DNA from: Colidextribacter sp. OB.20
Lineage (GTDB): Bacteria; Bacillota; Clostridia; Oscillospirales; Oscillospiraceae
Length of the DNA: 41,543 nucleotides
NCBI RefSeq assembly: GCF_009911595.1
Contig: NZ_QWKG01000036.1
Location: forward strand, 1 to 41,543
Direction: 5' to 3'
Shown here piece by piece: positions 1 to 8,616 of this stretch (positions are counted from its first letter, which is position 1; every line of letters starts with the position of its first letter). Under the pieces are notes generated by a model. The model did not search any database. It was not told the origin of the DNA and worked only from the letters and a program-made list of their open reading frames with translations. A program made the translations under genes and the position numbers.

Positions 1-441
1 GTCTCCCTGGGTCCCGTGGTGGACACCACCCACGGCAAGCTGGTCATCGACGGCCCCATCTGCTACTACGGCTGCCCCACCATCCCCGTGGAGCTGAAGA
101 TCGAGGGCGGACGGATTGTAGAGGTTCTGGGCGGCGACGCCAAGATCTGCAAGGAGATCCGCCGGCAGATCGCCGAGGTCAAGGATTCGGACAACATCGC
201 CGAGATCGGCATCGGCCTGAACCCCGCCTGCATGTTCAACGGCGACTTTGAGGAGGAGAAGAAGGCCCGGGGCACCTGCCACATCGCCATGGGCAACGGC
301 TTCTACTATGGCCAGCCTGCCCGCTCCACCGTCCACATCGACATGGTGCAGTACAATCCCACTGTCATCTTCGACGAGGGCACCGCGGAAGAGGTCGTCA
401 TTGTCAAGGACGGCAAGATGGTCTGCCTGGGCGACGCATAA
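1..441 (+). CDS. M29/NicX-like aminopeptidase, C-terminal part (5' truncated by window edge)
   Basis: The frame is open from the first base, so this is the last ~146 residues of a longer protein. The sequence shows a Glu/Gly-rich metallopeptidase-like C-terminus: an IGIGLNPACMF segment, then EEKKARGTCHIAMGNG, then STVHIDMV, ending with a small KDGKMV strand. This order (E.GIG.NP, E..GT.HIA.G, VH.D) is the usual end of the M29 aminopeptidase / 2,5-dihydroxypyridine dioxygenase (NicX)-like family, whose His and Glu residues bind metal. The gene ends 99 bp before a TRAP binding protein on the same strand, so it may process or degrade the imported compound (inference). An 18-bp GC palindrome at 466-483 follows the stop without a T-run. 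The exact substrate and the missing N-terminus cannot be judged. Confidence 0.75.
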   Translation, partial: VSLGPVVDTTHGKLVIDGPICYYGCPTIPVELKIEGGRIVEVLGGDAKICKEIRRQIAEVKDSDNIAEIGIGLNPACMFNGDFEEEKKARGTCHIAMGNGFYYGQPARSTVHIDMVQYNPTVIFDEGTAEEVVIVKDGKMVCLGDA

Positions 442-540
442 GCGCTCGGTCTGAATCGGGTATTTCGCGCCGGAGCCGGCGCGTGCTATACCACCGGATA
501 TGGAAGATAGGATGAACAGAATATTTAAGGAGGAAACGCT

Positions 541-1608
541 ATGAAGAAAAGGAATCGGCTTTTGGCTCTGGCTCTTGCCTGCGTCATGTCCCTCGGCCTG
601 CTGGCCGGCTGCGGCCCCAAGGAGCCCGCTAACAGCAACACGTCTCAGCCCGGCACCTCTGGGAGCCAGCCTGGCACCACTACTCCGCCCGCAACTCCCC
701 CGGCCGGCCCTCAGGACCTGGTAATGGGCACCGGCTCCAGCGGCGGCACCTACTACGCCCTGGGCGCGGCCATGGCCAACGCCATGAACAACAGGCTGGC
801 TGACGCGCAGATTAACATCAGCGCCCAGGTCAGCGGCGCCTCTGTGGAGAACATCAACCTGATTAACATCGGCGAGATGGACCTGGGCATCGCCATGAAC
901 AACGTGGCCGCCGACGCCCACGCCGGCACCGGCGCCTTCACCGCCCCGGTCACCAACGTCAAGGCCATCGGTGTGGTGTACAACGAGGTCTATCAGATCG
1001 TTGCCAACGCCAAGACGGGCGCCAAGAACGTGGAGGACCTGAAGGGTCTGAAAATCGCCATCGGCCCCGCCGGCTCCGGCACCCTGGGCCTGAGCCAGAA
1101 GATCTTTGCCGCCGCCGGCATCGACCCCGACAAGGACATCCAGCCCCAGAGCGACGGCTTCGGCGACGCCGCTGCCAAGATGCAGGACGGCCACATCGAT
1201 GCGGCCTGCAACGTGCTGGCTGTTCCCGCCTCCTCCATCCAGGAGATGACCACCTCCATGGATCTGGCCTATATCAACATCAGCGACGACATCCTGGCCA
1301 CCATCCAGGCTGACGCCCCTTACTTTACCCGCAAGGTGATTCCCGCCGGCACCTATAACGGCCAGGCCGAGGACTGCAACACCATCACCTGCAAGGCCGT
1401 CCTGTACTGCTCCGCCGCTCTGGACGACGAGACCGTCTATCAGATCACCAAGGCCTTCTATGAGACGGGCGACGAGGTCGCGGCTGCTCACGCCACCGGC
1501 AAGGAGATCCAGCTGGAGGGCTGCCTGGACGGCGTTACCACTCCCATCCACCCAGGCGCTGCCAAGTATTTCACTGAGCAGGGCATCACCGTTCCCGACA
1601 ACGGCTGA
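541..1608 (+). CDS. TAXI-family TRAP transporter substrate-binding lipoprotein
   Basis: A 355-residue extracytoplasmic solute receptor. The start is an ATG preceded by AAGGAGGA at about 7 bp. Residues 1-24 form a lipoprotein signal (MKKRNR, hydrophobic stretch, lipobox LLAGC with Cys24), followed by a Ser/Thr/Pro/Gly linker to about residue 60. The mature domain begins with MGTGSSGGTYYALGAAMANA, the characteristic TAXI (TRAP-associated extracytoplasmic immunogenic) opening, and continues with GLKIAIGPAGSGTLG. It would bind a carboxylate, often a dicarboxylate or amino acid, outside the membrane and deliver it to the fused permease encoded just downstream. Length and motifs fit a complete family member. 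The substrate is unknown; the upstream aminopeptidase-like gene is the only hint. Confidence 0.93.
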   Translation: MKKRNRLLALALACVMSLGLLAGCGPKEPANSNTSQPGTSGSQPGTTTPPATPPAGPQDLVMGTGSSGGTYYALGAAMANAMNNRLADAQINISAQVSGASVENINLINIGEMDLGIAMNNVAADAHAGTGAFTAPVTNVKAIGVVYNEVYQIVANAKTGAKNVEDLKGLKIAIGPAGSGTLGLSQKIFAAAGIDPDKDIQPQSDGFGDAAAKMQDGHIDAACNVLAVPASSIQEMTTSMDLAYINISDDILATIQADAPYFTRKVIPAGTYNGQAEDCNTITCKAVLYCSAALDDETVYQITKAFYETGDEVAAAHATGKEIQLEGCLDGVTTPIHPGAAKYFTEQGITVPDNG

Positions 1609-1706
1609 GCCGCCTGAAAGCATCAGCGTGGGAATCCCCACGTTCCGCCCAGCTGGCTGGAGCGAAACCGGGAATCCATTGTGAAAAGACTGACATTCAC
1701 CTGACT

Positions 1707-1740
1707 GAGGGGGCCTTCCTGATAAACGGCGGGCCCCCTC
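1707..1740 (+). other. intergenic hairpin between TRAP receptor and permease genes
   Basis: A perfect 9-bp stem (GAGGGGGCC with GGCCCCCTC) with a 16-nt loop lies in the 187-bp gap. No T-run follows, so it looks like a processing or attenuation hairpin that could leave more receptor than permease mRNA (inference). A TATAAT at 1743-1748 directly follows it, but no good -35 is seen. Confidence 0.45.
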
Positions 1741-1795
1741 TGTATAATCAAACCGTTGTTTGACTCAAATTCTGTTCCGGGAGGTATCTAAATAT

Positions 1796-3790
1796 ATGAG
1801 CGAGCAAAAAAATCTCCCCCACATTGAATCTGCGCAAATCAATACCGACGACTTAATGGCCAAATATGACAAGGAGTCCGCCTTCCGCCGTCTGGAGGGC
1901 TTCCACGGCAAACTGGTGGTTGTCCTGTGCATTGTTTGGTCCTGCTTCCAGCTGTATACCGGCATCTTTGGAGCTTTCCCATCCACCCTGCAGCGCGCTC
2001 CTCACCTGGCCGCCGGCATGACGCTGGTCTATCTGCTCTATCCGGCCTTTGGCAAGGCGGGAAAGACCATCCCCTGGTATGACTACCTGCTGGCGCTGGC
2101 CTGCGTAGGCTGCGGCGCCTATCATGTTATTTTTTACAAGGAGCTGTTGCTTCGCGCCGGGGCCTTTACCCAGACGGACGTGGTTGTCAGCTGCATCGCC
2201 ATTGTTCTGCTGCTGGAGGCGGCCCGCCGGGTAGTGGGTCCCATTGTGGCCGGCCTGAGCACCATCTTCCTGCTTTACGCCATCTTTGGACACTACATCC
2301 CCCGCGCCGTCTTCCTGTTCCACGCTAAATTTACCTTTAAGCGGGTGGTATGCACCGAGTGGCTGGGGACCGAGGGCATCCTGGGCTCCCCCATCTATGT
2401 ATCCTCCACCTTTATTTTCCTGTTCCTGGTGTTTGCCACCTTCCTGAAGGCCAGCGGCGTGGGCGACTGGATGACCGGGCTTGCCCTGGGCGCCTGCGGC
2501 GGCTCAGTGGGCGGCCCCGCCAAGGCCGCTGTGGTGGCCAGCGCCCTCCAGGGCACGGTGAGCGGCAGCTCGGTGGCTAACACGGTCTCTACCGGCTCCA
2601 TCACCATTCCGCTGATGAAAAAGACAGGCTACCGGCCCGAGTTTGCCGGGGCGGTAGAGGCGGCAGCCTCCACCGGCGGGCAGATCATGCCCCCCATCAT
2701 GGGCGCCGCGGCCTTTATTATGACCGAGTTCATCGGCTGCTCCTACGGCACCATCGCCCTGGCGGCCTGTGTCCCGGCGCTGCTGTACTTCACGGGTATC
2801 TTTACCAACGTCCACTTCGAGGCGTTGAAGCACGGCCTGACCGGCATTCCCAAGGACCAGCGACCTGTGGTGAAGGAGCTGCTGAAACGGGGCTGGTACA
2901 TGGTGCTGCCCATCGTGGTCATCATCGCCCTGCTGGTACAGGGCCGCTCCCCCACGCTGGCCGCCACTTGGGGCATCGGCGCCTGCATCATCGTCTGGAT
3001 CGTTGAGATCATTCGGGAAGAGCGCAAGTTCGACGCGGTGCGCTTTTTGAAGATGTTCCTGAAGTGTCTGGAGGACAGCGCCCGCAGTGCCATCTCCGTG
3101 GCCGTTGCCTGCGGCTGCGCCGGCATCATCGTGGGCGTGGTCACCATGACCAGTCTGGGCCTGAAGATGGCCGGCGGCATCGTAGCCCTGGCCGGCGGCA
3201 GCCTGCTGCTCACAATGGTCTTCACCATGCTGTGCTCCATCGTTCTGGGCATGGGCGTGCCCACCACCGCCAACTATATCATTCAGGCCACCATTTCCGC
3301 CCCCGCGCTGATCGCCCTGAATGTGCCCGCGCTGGCGGCTCACCTGTTCGTGTTCTACTTCGGCATCGTGGCTGACATCACGCCTCCTGTGGCCCTGGCA
3401 GCCTTCGCCGGCTCCGGCATCGCCGGCGCCAACCCCATGAAGACCGGCTTCAACGCCACGCGTCTGGGCATCGCGGCCTATCTGGTGCCCTATATGCTTG
3501 TGTTCAACCCGGTCCTGGTGCTGGTAAATGTCAACAACGACCCTACCTGGCTGTTTGTTCTGCTGGTGTTGAAGGCGATTGTCACCGCCATTATCGGCAT
3601 GATGGGTATCGCCACCGGCTTTACCGGCTATTTCCGCACCAACTGCACCTGGCCGGAGCGAATTGTACTCATGATCAGCGGCCTGCTGCTGGTGGATGCC
3701 GGCGGAGTAACCGATATCTTGGGAATCGGATTGTTCCTGGGCGTCTACCTGATTCAGCGGTTCCGCAGCACCAAGGCTAAGGCAGCCTGA
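1796..3790 (+). CDS. TRAP transporter permease, fused small and large subunits (4TM/12TM)
   Basis: A 664-residue integral membrane protein combining the DctQ-like four-helix part and the DctM-like twelve-helix part, as is normal for TAXI TRAP systems. The chosen ATG is preceded by GGAGGT at 10 bp; an upstream in-frame TTG lacks a site. The first ~40 residues are cytoplasmic and charged, then hydrophobic helices continue to the end. DctM-family signatures are visible: a Gly/Ser-rich GTVSGSSVANTVSTGSITIP segment, QIMPPIMGAAAFIM, and MGVPTTANYI near residue 490. It uses an ion gradient to drive uptake of the solute bound by the receptor at 541-1608. A strong terminator follows directly, so this ends the transport operon. 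Confidence 0.95.
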   Translation: MSEQKNLPHIESAQINTDDLMAKYDKESAFRRLEGFHGKLVVVLCIVWSCFQLYTGIFGAFPSTLQRAPHLAAGMTLVYLLYPAFGKAGKTIPWYDYLLALACVGCGAYHVIFYKELLLRAGAFTQTDVVVSCIAIVLLLEAARRVVGPIVAGLSTIFLLYAIFGHYIPRAVFLFHAKFTFKRVVCTEWLGTEGILGSPIYVSSTFIFLFLVFATFLKASGVGDWMTGLALGACGGSVGGPAKAAVVASALQGTVSGSSVANTVSTGSITIPLMKKTGYRPEFAGAVEAAASTGGQIMPPIMGAAAFIMTEFIGCSYGTIALAACVPALLYFTGIFTNVHFEALKHGLTGIPKDQRPVVKELLKRGWYMVLPIVVIIALLVQGRSPTLAATWGIGACIIVWIVEIIREERKFDAVRFLKMFLKCLEDSARSAISVAVACGCAGIIVGVVTMTSLGLKMAGGIVALAGGSLLLTMVFTMLCSIVLGMGVPTTANYIIQATISAPALIALNVPALAAHLFVFYFGIVADITPPVALAAFAGSGIAGANPMKTGFNATRLGIAAYLVPYMLVFNPVLVLVNVNNDPTWLFVLLVLKAIVTAIIGMMGIATGFTGYFRTNCTWPERIVLMISGLLLVDAGGVTDILGIGLFLGVYLIQRFRSTKAKAA

Positions 3791-3811
3791 TAATCGGAAC
3801 AGAACCAATAC

Positions 3812-3848
3812 AAACAGCGCCGTCTTGTTTTCCAAGACGGCGCTGTTT
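3812..3848 (+). terminator. Rho-independent terminator of the TRAP operon
   Basis: A perfect 16-bp inverted repeat (AAACAGCGCCGTCTTG and its complement) with a 5-nt TTTTC loop starts 21 bp after the permease stop. A TTTCTTC run follows. The A-run on the left arm gives it some bidirectional character, but no minus-strand gene reads into it. Confidence 0.92.
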
Positions 3849-3950
3849 CTTCATGTGGGGCAGTCAGAAGGTAATACGCCCTTGTGACAGCGCTGCGGGA
3901 GGGAGAGGGCAAGGGCGGATTATGACCTGAAAATGAGGAGAAAAAAGCTC

Positions 3951-3978
3951 TTGAAATATGGAAAAAAGGGATTATACT
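3951..3978 (+). promoter_or_regulatory. sigma-A-type promoter for the chemoreceptor gene
   Basis: TTGAAA (3951-3956), a 16-bp spacer and TATACT (3973-3978) lie about 100 bp upstream of the ATG at 4081. The predicted start of transcription is near 3985. Confidence 0.65.
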
Positions 3979-4080
3979 AGCCCTGGAGAGAGGGACCGGA
4001 TCTGCCGCGCGGATTTGGCCCAAAGCATGGCAGCTGAGGCGGAGCTGCCTGTAAATCTTTTCCTGTGGAGGAGAGTTTTT

Positions 4081-6108
4081 ATGGGATTTATGCAGAACAA
4101 AAAACTTGCCGCACGAATTGGAATACTTACAACCGTTATCACCCTGATAGGGATGTTGCTGCTCTGGCTGGTCGTATCCACCAACGCAGCCTCTGTAGTA
4201 AAAAACGACATTACGAATCAGATGACCGACGCCGTGGAGTCCAGGGCCGCTATTATCAATGAGTATGTTCTCTCCGCAGAGGAATACATGACTGCCTTTG
4301 CCCTGGGCAGTGAGGTCCGCGATCTGCTTCTGGACCCGGACGATCCGGTGCTGGTGGCCCAGGCGCAGAAATATACCGAAGATTTCGCCGCAGTGAAGGG
4401 CGTGTTTGAGGGGCTGTACATCGCCACTCCCAACACCCATGTACTGACCCACACCTCTCAGGGCGCCATCGGCATAACCACCCGGTCGGGAGACTCCCTG
4501 AAAACCTTCCAGGACACGATTTTGGCCCAGCGGCAGCTGACCAATCTGGGCATCATGAAGTCCCCCGGCACGGGCGGCATGATTCTGTCCATGTACTACC
4601 CTATCTTCGAGGGGCAGCGGTGTATCGGCTATGTGGGAGCAGGGGTCTACGCCAGCCGCCTGATGGACTCGCTGCTGGATCTGGACATGAAGGGCCTGCC
4701 CAACAGCGAGTATGTGTTTTTGAATGTGGATACGGGAGTCTACCTCTACCATGAGGACGACGCGCTTCTGAATACCGAGACCACGGATATCGGATACCAG
4801 GAGATTATCCGGCGCATTCGGGAGGACGGCAGTACACAGGCCAATACATATTCCTACCGGAACGAGGACGGGAGCAGGCAGCTGGTGGTGTACAAGTACC
4901 TGAAGGACCGGGGCTGGGTCTTTATGGTCCGGGACAGCGCCACCGAGGTCTACGGCACGGTGACCAATGTGCGTATTCTGGTAGGTGTGCTGTGCGCTAT
5001 CACGGCTGCCGCTGTGATCCTGCTCACCCTGATGCTTCTGCGGCGGGAGGGCCGGGAGCTTATGGTGGTGGAGCGGTCCATCAGCCGTCTGGGGGACCTG
5101 AACCTCTCCGCGGATCAAGAGCTGGAGCCGTTCTATGGCCGGTCAGATGAGATTGGGATGATTGCCCAGACCACCCACCGGGTCTGCGGCTGTCTGCGAA
5201 AGACCATCGACGACGTGGGCCGCATTCTGGGAGAGATTGCCGGCGGCAACCTGGCCGTGGACGTCACCCGGAACGAGTCCTATTACATCGGAGACTTCAG
5301 GGTCCTGTCTGACAGCCTGCGGTCCATCCATGCCAACCTGGTGAGCGTGATCCGGGATATCTCTCAGGTGGCCGGCGAGGTGGGCGCCAGCGCGGTCCAG
5401 GTGTCTGCCGACGCTCAGGCGCTGGCCCAGGGCACAGCGGAGCAGGCCGCCTCGGTGGATGGACTGGTGACCAACGTGACATCGATTACCACTCAAATTC
5501 AGACCAGCACCGTGCGCTGCGGCAGCGCCAGCGAGCTGGTGGGTCAGGCCACCGGCTACGCAGCCAAGGCCGACACAAAAATGGAGCAGCTGACTGCCGC
5601 CACCCGGAACATCGACCAGTCCTCCGCCCAAATCGGCACGATTATCAAGACCATCGAGGATATCGCCTTCCAGACCAACATTCTGGCCCTGAACGCCGCC
5701 GTGGAGGCCGCCCGGGCCGGGAATGCCGGAAAGGGATTCTCCGTGGTGGCGGACGAGGTCCGCAATCTGGCGGCCAAATCCGCCGAGGCCGCCCAGAATA
5801 CCAACGACCTGATCAGCCGCTCCATCCAGAGCGCCAAGTCCGGGACGGAGTCTACCGACATGGCCGTCTCCGCCATGCAGGACATCAACAGCTGTATCCA
5901 GTCCATCAAAACGCTGATGGACGAGATTGCCGCCGCCAGCGTCCAGCAGTCGGAGATGATCGCTCTGGTGGAGGCGGGAATCAAGGAAATCTCGGCGGTG
6001 GTCCAGGACAATTCCACTGCCGCTGAAAAGAGCGCGGCGGTCTCCAAGGAGCTGTCCCAGCAGGCCCAGACCCTGAACGGACTGATCAGCCGCTTCCGCA
6101 TTTCTTGA
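4081..6108 (+). CDS. methyl-accepting chemotaxis protein with extracellular Cache-type sensor
   Basis: A 675-residue transmembrane chemoreceptor. The ATG at 4081 is preceded by GGAGGAG at 7 bp; in-frame upstream codons lie inside the promoter/leader. Order: short cytoplasmic start, TM1 at about residues 10-32, a ~260-residue outer domain resembling dCache sensors, TM2 at about 297-320, a HAMP region, then a long coiled-coil signalling domain. The hairpin tip is clear at about residues 525-565, with [18 protein letters not shown] followed by [15 protein letters not shown], the segment that contacts CheA and CheW. It should sense an extracellular ligand and set flagellar motor or other two-component output. 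No che or flagellar gene is in the window, so it is an orphan receptor here. The ligand is unknown. Confidence 0.95.
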   Translation: MGFMQNKKLAARIGILTTVITLIGMLLLWLVVSTNAASVVKNDITNQMTDAVESRAAIINEYVLSAEEYMTAFALGSEVRDLLLDPDDPVLVAQAQKYTEDFAAVKGVFEGLYIATPNTHVLTHTSQGAIGITTRSGDSLKTFQDTILAQRQLTNLGIMKSPGTGGMILSMYYPIFEGQRCIGYVGAGVYASRLMDSLLDLDMKGLPNSEYVFLNVDTGVYLYHEDDALLNTETTDIGYQEIIRRIREDGSTQANTYSYRNEDGSRQLVVYKYLKDRGWVFMVRDSATEVYGTVTNVRILVGVLCAITAAAVILLTLMLLRREGRELMVVERSISRLGDLNLSADQELEPFYGRSDEIGMIAQTTHRVCGCLRKTIDDVGRILGEIAGGNLAVDVTRNESYYIGDFRVLSDSLRSIHANLVSVIRDISQVAGEVGASAVQVSADAQALAQGTAEQAASVDGLVTNVTSITTQIQTSTVRCGSASELVGQATGYAAKADTKMEQLTAATRNIDQSSAQIGTIIKTIEDIAFQTNILALNAAVEAARAGNAGKGFSVVADEVRNLAAKSAEAAQNTNDLISRSIQSAKSGTESTDMAVSAMQDINSCIQSIKTLMDEIAAASVQQSEMIALVEAGIKEISAVVQDNSTAAEKSAAVSKELSQQAQTLNGLISRFRIS

Positions 6109-6194
6109 GCCGGGCGGAGCCCATTGCACTGACAGCGGACTGGGAGCCAGCTTCCGGACGGAGCGGCCGGCCGAATTTTAAAATTTCTGAAAAG

Positions 6195-6224
6195 TTTAGA
6201 ATCCGACGCTGATTTCTTTACAAT
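6195..6224 (+). promoter_or_regulatory. possible promoter of the histidine kinase/regulator operon
   Basis: This is an AT-rich pocket in an otherwise GC-rich gap. TTTAGA (6195-6200) is 18 bp from TACAAT (6219-6224). A second option is TATACT at 6227-6232, with no good -35. TACAAT recurs at 6232-6237, which could be part of a regulator site. Low certainty on which box is used. Confidence 0.4.
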
Positions 6225-6271
6225 TATATACTACAATAGAGGTGCATTTTGAATCGTCAGGGGGGAACCTT

Positions 6272-7549
6272 ATGAGGATCAGACGGCACCTCTTTTTTTA
6301 CAACACCATATCGGTGCTGGTGGCCCTGGTGGTGATGCTGGCGGTGAACAGCGCCGCAACCCACGCCATCGGTCGTCACTACCAGCGGCAGGCGGAGGAG
6401 ATGCTTCGGGCCCTGCCCCCCGACCGCCGGCCCGAGGAGGGCACCATCAGAATTCAGCTGGACGAGGACATGATTGAACTGGTGGCCGTCACCGTTCTGG
6501 CACGACCCGCCGGCCCGGGCCAACCCCGGCCCTGGATGGAGACTATGACCCTCTCGCTGTTTCTCAGCGGCGGGGCTGCAATCGTGGTGATCCTCCTGAC
6601 GAACACGCTGTTCACCCGGTATCAGCTGAAAAAGCTGCTCCAGCCGGTGGATGCCCTGACCCGAGCCGCAGGACGCATTGAGACCGGCGACTTTACCCAG
6701 GCCATCGACTACCGGGGCCGGGACGAGTTTTCCCCGGTATGCGCAGCCTTCAACCGGATGCAGGAGCACCTGCTGGCCGAGCAGGAGAAAAACGCCGCCT
6801 ATGAGCGGGCCCGCACCGACCTGGTGGCGGGTATCTCCCACGACCTGCGCACCCCCCTCACCAGCGTGAAGGGGTACATCAAGGGCCTGCGGGACGGGGT
6901 GGCCCAGACCCCGGAGCGGCAGCGGCAGTATCTGGAGGTGGCCTACCGCAAGGCCTGCGACATGGACGTCCTGCTCCAGCGGCTGTTCTACTTCTCCCGG
7001 CTGGAGACAGGAAACCTCCCCCTGTTCCGGGAGGAGGCTGATTTGGGGGAGTTTGTCAGCCGGTTCGCTGCGGAGGCGGGGCCGGAGCTGGAGCAGGCGG
7101 GGGGAACCGTCAAGCTGTCCGTCTCCCCCGGCTCCCACCCCGTGTCCATCGACCCGGAGCAGCTCTACCGGGTGCTGAGCAACCTGAAGGACAACGCCCT
7201 GCGCTACGCCGGGGCGGACAGGCCGGCTATCTCCCTGACGGTGGAGCGGCGGGGGGAGTGGGAGCGGCTCCGCTTTGCCGACAACGGCCAGGGGGCGGCC
7301 GAGGAGGCCCTGCCCCATCTCTTTGAGCAGTTCTGGCGGGCCGACCAGGCCCGGAGCGCCAAGAACGGCGAGGGTGCCGGGCTGGGACTCTACATCGCCA
7401 AATACATCGTGGAGGCCCACGGCGGGACCATCACGGCCAGAAACGAGAACGGGCTTGTCTTTGAGATATCCCTGCCTTCTAGAGGACGGCAGGGCGTGAC
7501 GGCTCGGCACGCCGTCTCTAAGGCTGCTGAGTCGTCGGCCCCTGCATGA
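6272..7549 (+). CDS. sensor histidine kinase (HAMP-HisKA-HATPase)
   Basis: A 425-residue membrane kinase. The ATG at 6272 follows GGGGGGAAC; an upstream in-frame GTG lacks spacing. TM1 is at about residues 8-28, a short outer loop of ~60 residues follows, and TM2 is at about 91-116. HAMP comes next (to about 170). The dimerisation/phosphoacceptor box is ISHDLRTPLTSVKGYI with His190. The ATP-binding domain has the N box NLKDNALRYA (about 304-313), DNGQG and the G2 box GEGAGLGLYIAKYIVEAHGG. It autophosphorylates His190 and passes the phosphate to the regulator encoded 34 bp downstream. The small outer loop suggests sensing in or near the membrane, as in envelope-stress kinases such as BceS/LiaS types (inference). 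Kinase before regulator is the less common gene order. Confidence 0.95.
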   Translation: MRIRRHLFFYNTISVLVALVVMLAVNSAATHAIGRHYQRQAEEMLRALPPDRRPEEGTIRIQLDEDMIELVAVTVLARPAGPGQPRPWMETMTLSLFLSGGAAIVVILLTNTLFTRYQLKKLLQPVDALTRAAGRIETGDFTQAIDYRGRDEFSPVCAAFNRMQEHLLAEQEKNAAYERARTDLVAGISHDLRTPLTSVKGYIKGLRDGVAQTPERQRQYLEVAYRKACDMDVLLQRLFYFSRLETGNLPLFREEADLGEFVSRFAAEAGPELEQAGGTVKLSVSPGSHPVSIDPEQLYRVLSNLKDNALRYAGADRPAISLTVERRGEWERLRFADNGQGAAEEALPHLFEQFWRADQARSAKNGEGAGLGLYIAKYIVEAHGGTITARNENGLVFEISLPSRGRQGVTARHAVSKAAESSAPA

Positions 7550-7583
7550 CTGCAGACTCCAATTTTTCCAGGGAGGTACAGAT

Positions 7584-8276
7584 ATGACCAAAATCCTGAT
7601 CGCGGAGGACGACCCGGAGATTGCCATGCTGGAGCGGGACTATCTGGAGATGGAGGGCTTTCAGGTCTCTATTGTGGACAACGGCCAGCAGGCGGTGACC
7701 CAGGCGCTGAACGGGAATTTCGGCCTGATTTTGCTGGACCTGATGCTCCCGGGGTGCAATGGCTACGACGTATGCCGCCTGATTCGGGACCGGATCGACG
7801 TGCCCATCCTCATGGTCACCGCCCGCACCGAGTCGGTGGACAAGATTCGGGGGCTGGGCCTGGGCGCGGACGACTACATCCCCAAGCCCTTCGACCCGGC
7901 GGAGCTGGTGGCCCGGGTGAAGGCCCACCTCAGCCGATACGCCCGCCTCACCGGGGGCGGACAGGGGGAGCCGGAGGTCATCAGCCTGGGCAACGTGCAG
8001 ATTCTGCCCCAGAGCTGGAAGGTGGTGAAGGACGGCCGGGAGATTAAAATGCCTAACCGGGAATTTGCCCTGCTGAAATACCTGGCGGAGCACCCCAACA
8101 CCGTATTCTCCAAGGAGAAGCTGTTCGAGACCATCTGGGGCTGCGAGTACATGGGGGACAGCGCTACCGTCACCGTCCATATCGGCCGTATCCGGGACAA
8201 GGTGGAGGACGACCCCGCCCGCCCCAGGCTGATCGAGACCGTCTGGGGGGCCGGTTACCGGCTGAACAGAATTTGA
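7584..8276 (+). CDS. OmpR/PhoB-family response regulator
   Basis: A 230-residue two-domain regulator with GGGAGGT before the ATG. The receiver domain starts MTKILIAEDDPEIAMLE (acidic pocket), has the phosphoacceptor Asp52 in LLDLMLPG, a TAR motif (VTARTES) and the KPF motif with the conserved Lys. The C-terminal winged helix (about residues 130-230) carries REFALLKYLAEHPNTVFS and VHIGRIRDKVE. It is the partner of the kinase just upstream and the two are clearly co-transcribed. The next operon (adaptor plus ABC exporter) is a natural candidate target, but no repeated regulator box was recognised upstream of it. A double repeat and a terminator follow the stop codon. Confidence 0.96.
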   Translation: MTKILIAEDDPEIAMLERDYLEMEGFQVSIVDNGQQAVTQALNGNFGLILLDLMLPGCNGYDVCRLIRDRIDVPILMVTARTESVDKIRGLGLGADDYIPKPFDPAELVARVKAHLSRYARLTGGGQGEPEVISLGNVQILPQSWKVVKDGREIKMPNREFALLKYLAEHPNTVFSKEKLFETIWGCEYMGDSATVTVHIGRIRDKVEDDPARPRLIETVWGAGYRLNRI

Positions 8277-8280
8277 ATTG

Positions 8281-8362
8281 TGTAGGGGGCGGCCTCCGCG
8301 CCGCCCCGTCCCCTTAAAATGTCCGGCAAAACGGCGGGGCGGGACAGAGCCCGCCCCCTACA
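8281..8362. repeat. palindromic intergenic repeat, family A variant
   Basis: An 82-bp element begins TGTAGGGGGCGG and ends CCGCCCCCTACA, so the two ends are inverted copies. The inside is G+C-rich and imperfectly palindromic. It starts 4 bp after the response-regulator stop and is followed by a second element at 8382-8461. Open frames seen across it are not supported as genes. Confidence 0.7.
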
Positions 8363-8381
8363 TTCCTTCCCCTGGGGCGTG

Positions 8382-8461
8382 TGCAGGGCCGCCGACCCGG
8401 CGGCCCGCCTGGCCGGCGATGCAAACCGCTCCGGCGTCGCGCCGAGTCGTCGCGCCCTACA
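8382..8461. repeat. palindromic intergenic repeat, family B variant
   Basis: An 80-bp element begins TGCAGGGCCGCCGACC and ends GAGTCGTCGCGCCCTACA. The right end matches the right end of the family B copies near 12.3, 38.5 and 41.5 kb; the left end is diverged. Together with 8281-8362 it fills most of the 340-bp gene-free gap. Confidence 0.65.
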
Positions 8462-8475
8462 CCCTCAATAACATC

Positions 8476-8516
8476 CGCCGCTCCGCCCATTGGGGGCGGG
8501 GCGGCGTTTCTTTTTG
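8476..8516 (+). terminator. Rho-independent terminator after the two-component operon
   Basis: A 13-bp stem (one G-T pair) at 8476-8488/8494-8506 with a 5-nt loop is followed by TTTCTTTTTG. It separates the two-component genes from the exporter operon. Confidence 0.85.
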
Positions 8517-8616
8517 TTTGCAGGTTGTTTAGCTTTTGTTTCGATTTCCTCCTCCGGCTGTTCAAATTTTCCTGTTAGGATGGGGCCAGCCTAAAACAGA
8601 AAGGACGATTTCGGAT

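Noticed and set aside
2504-3835. Long minus-strand frame opposite the TRAP permease (similar cases opposite MCP, ABC genes, typA, pncB, U32 and luxC)
   Set aside because: His/Gln/Gly-rich shadow translations of GC-rich genes, with no family motifs; some run across the terminator at 3812-3848.
8278-8578. Short Arg/Pro-rich open frames in the gap after the response regulator
   Set aside because: They lie inside palindromic repeats and the terminator and have no ribosome sites.
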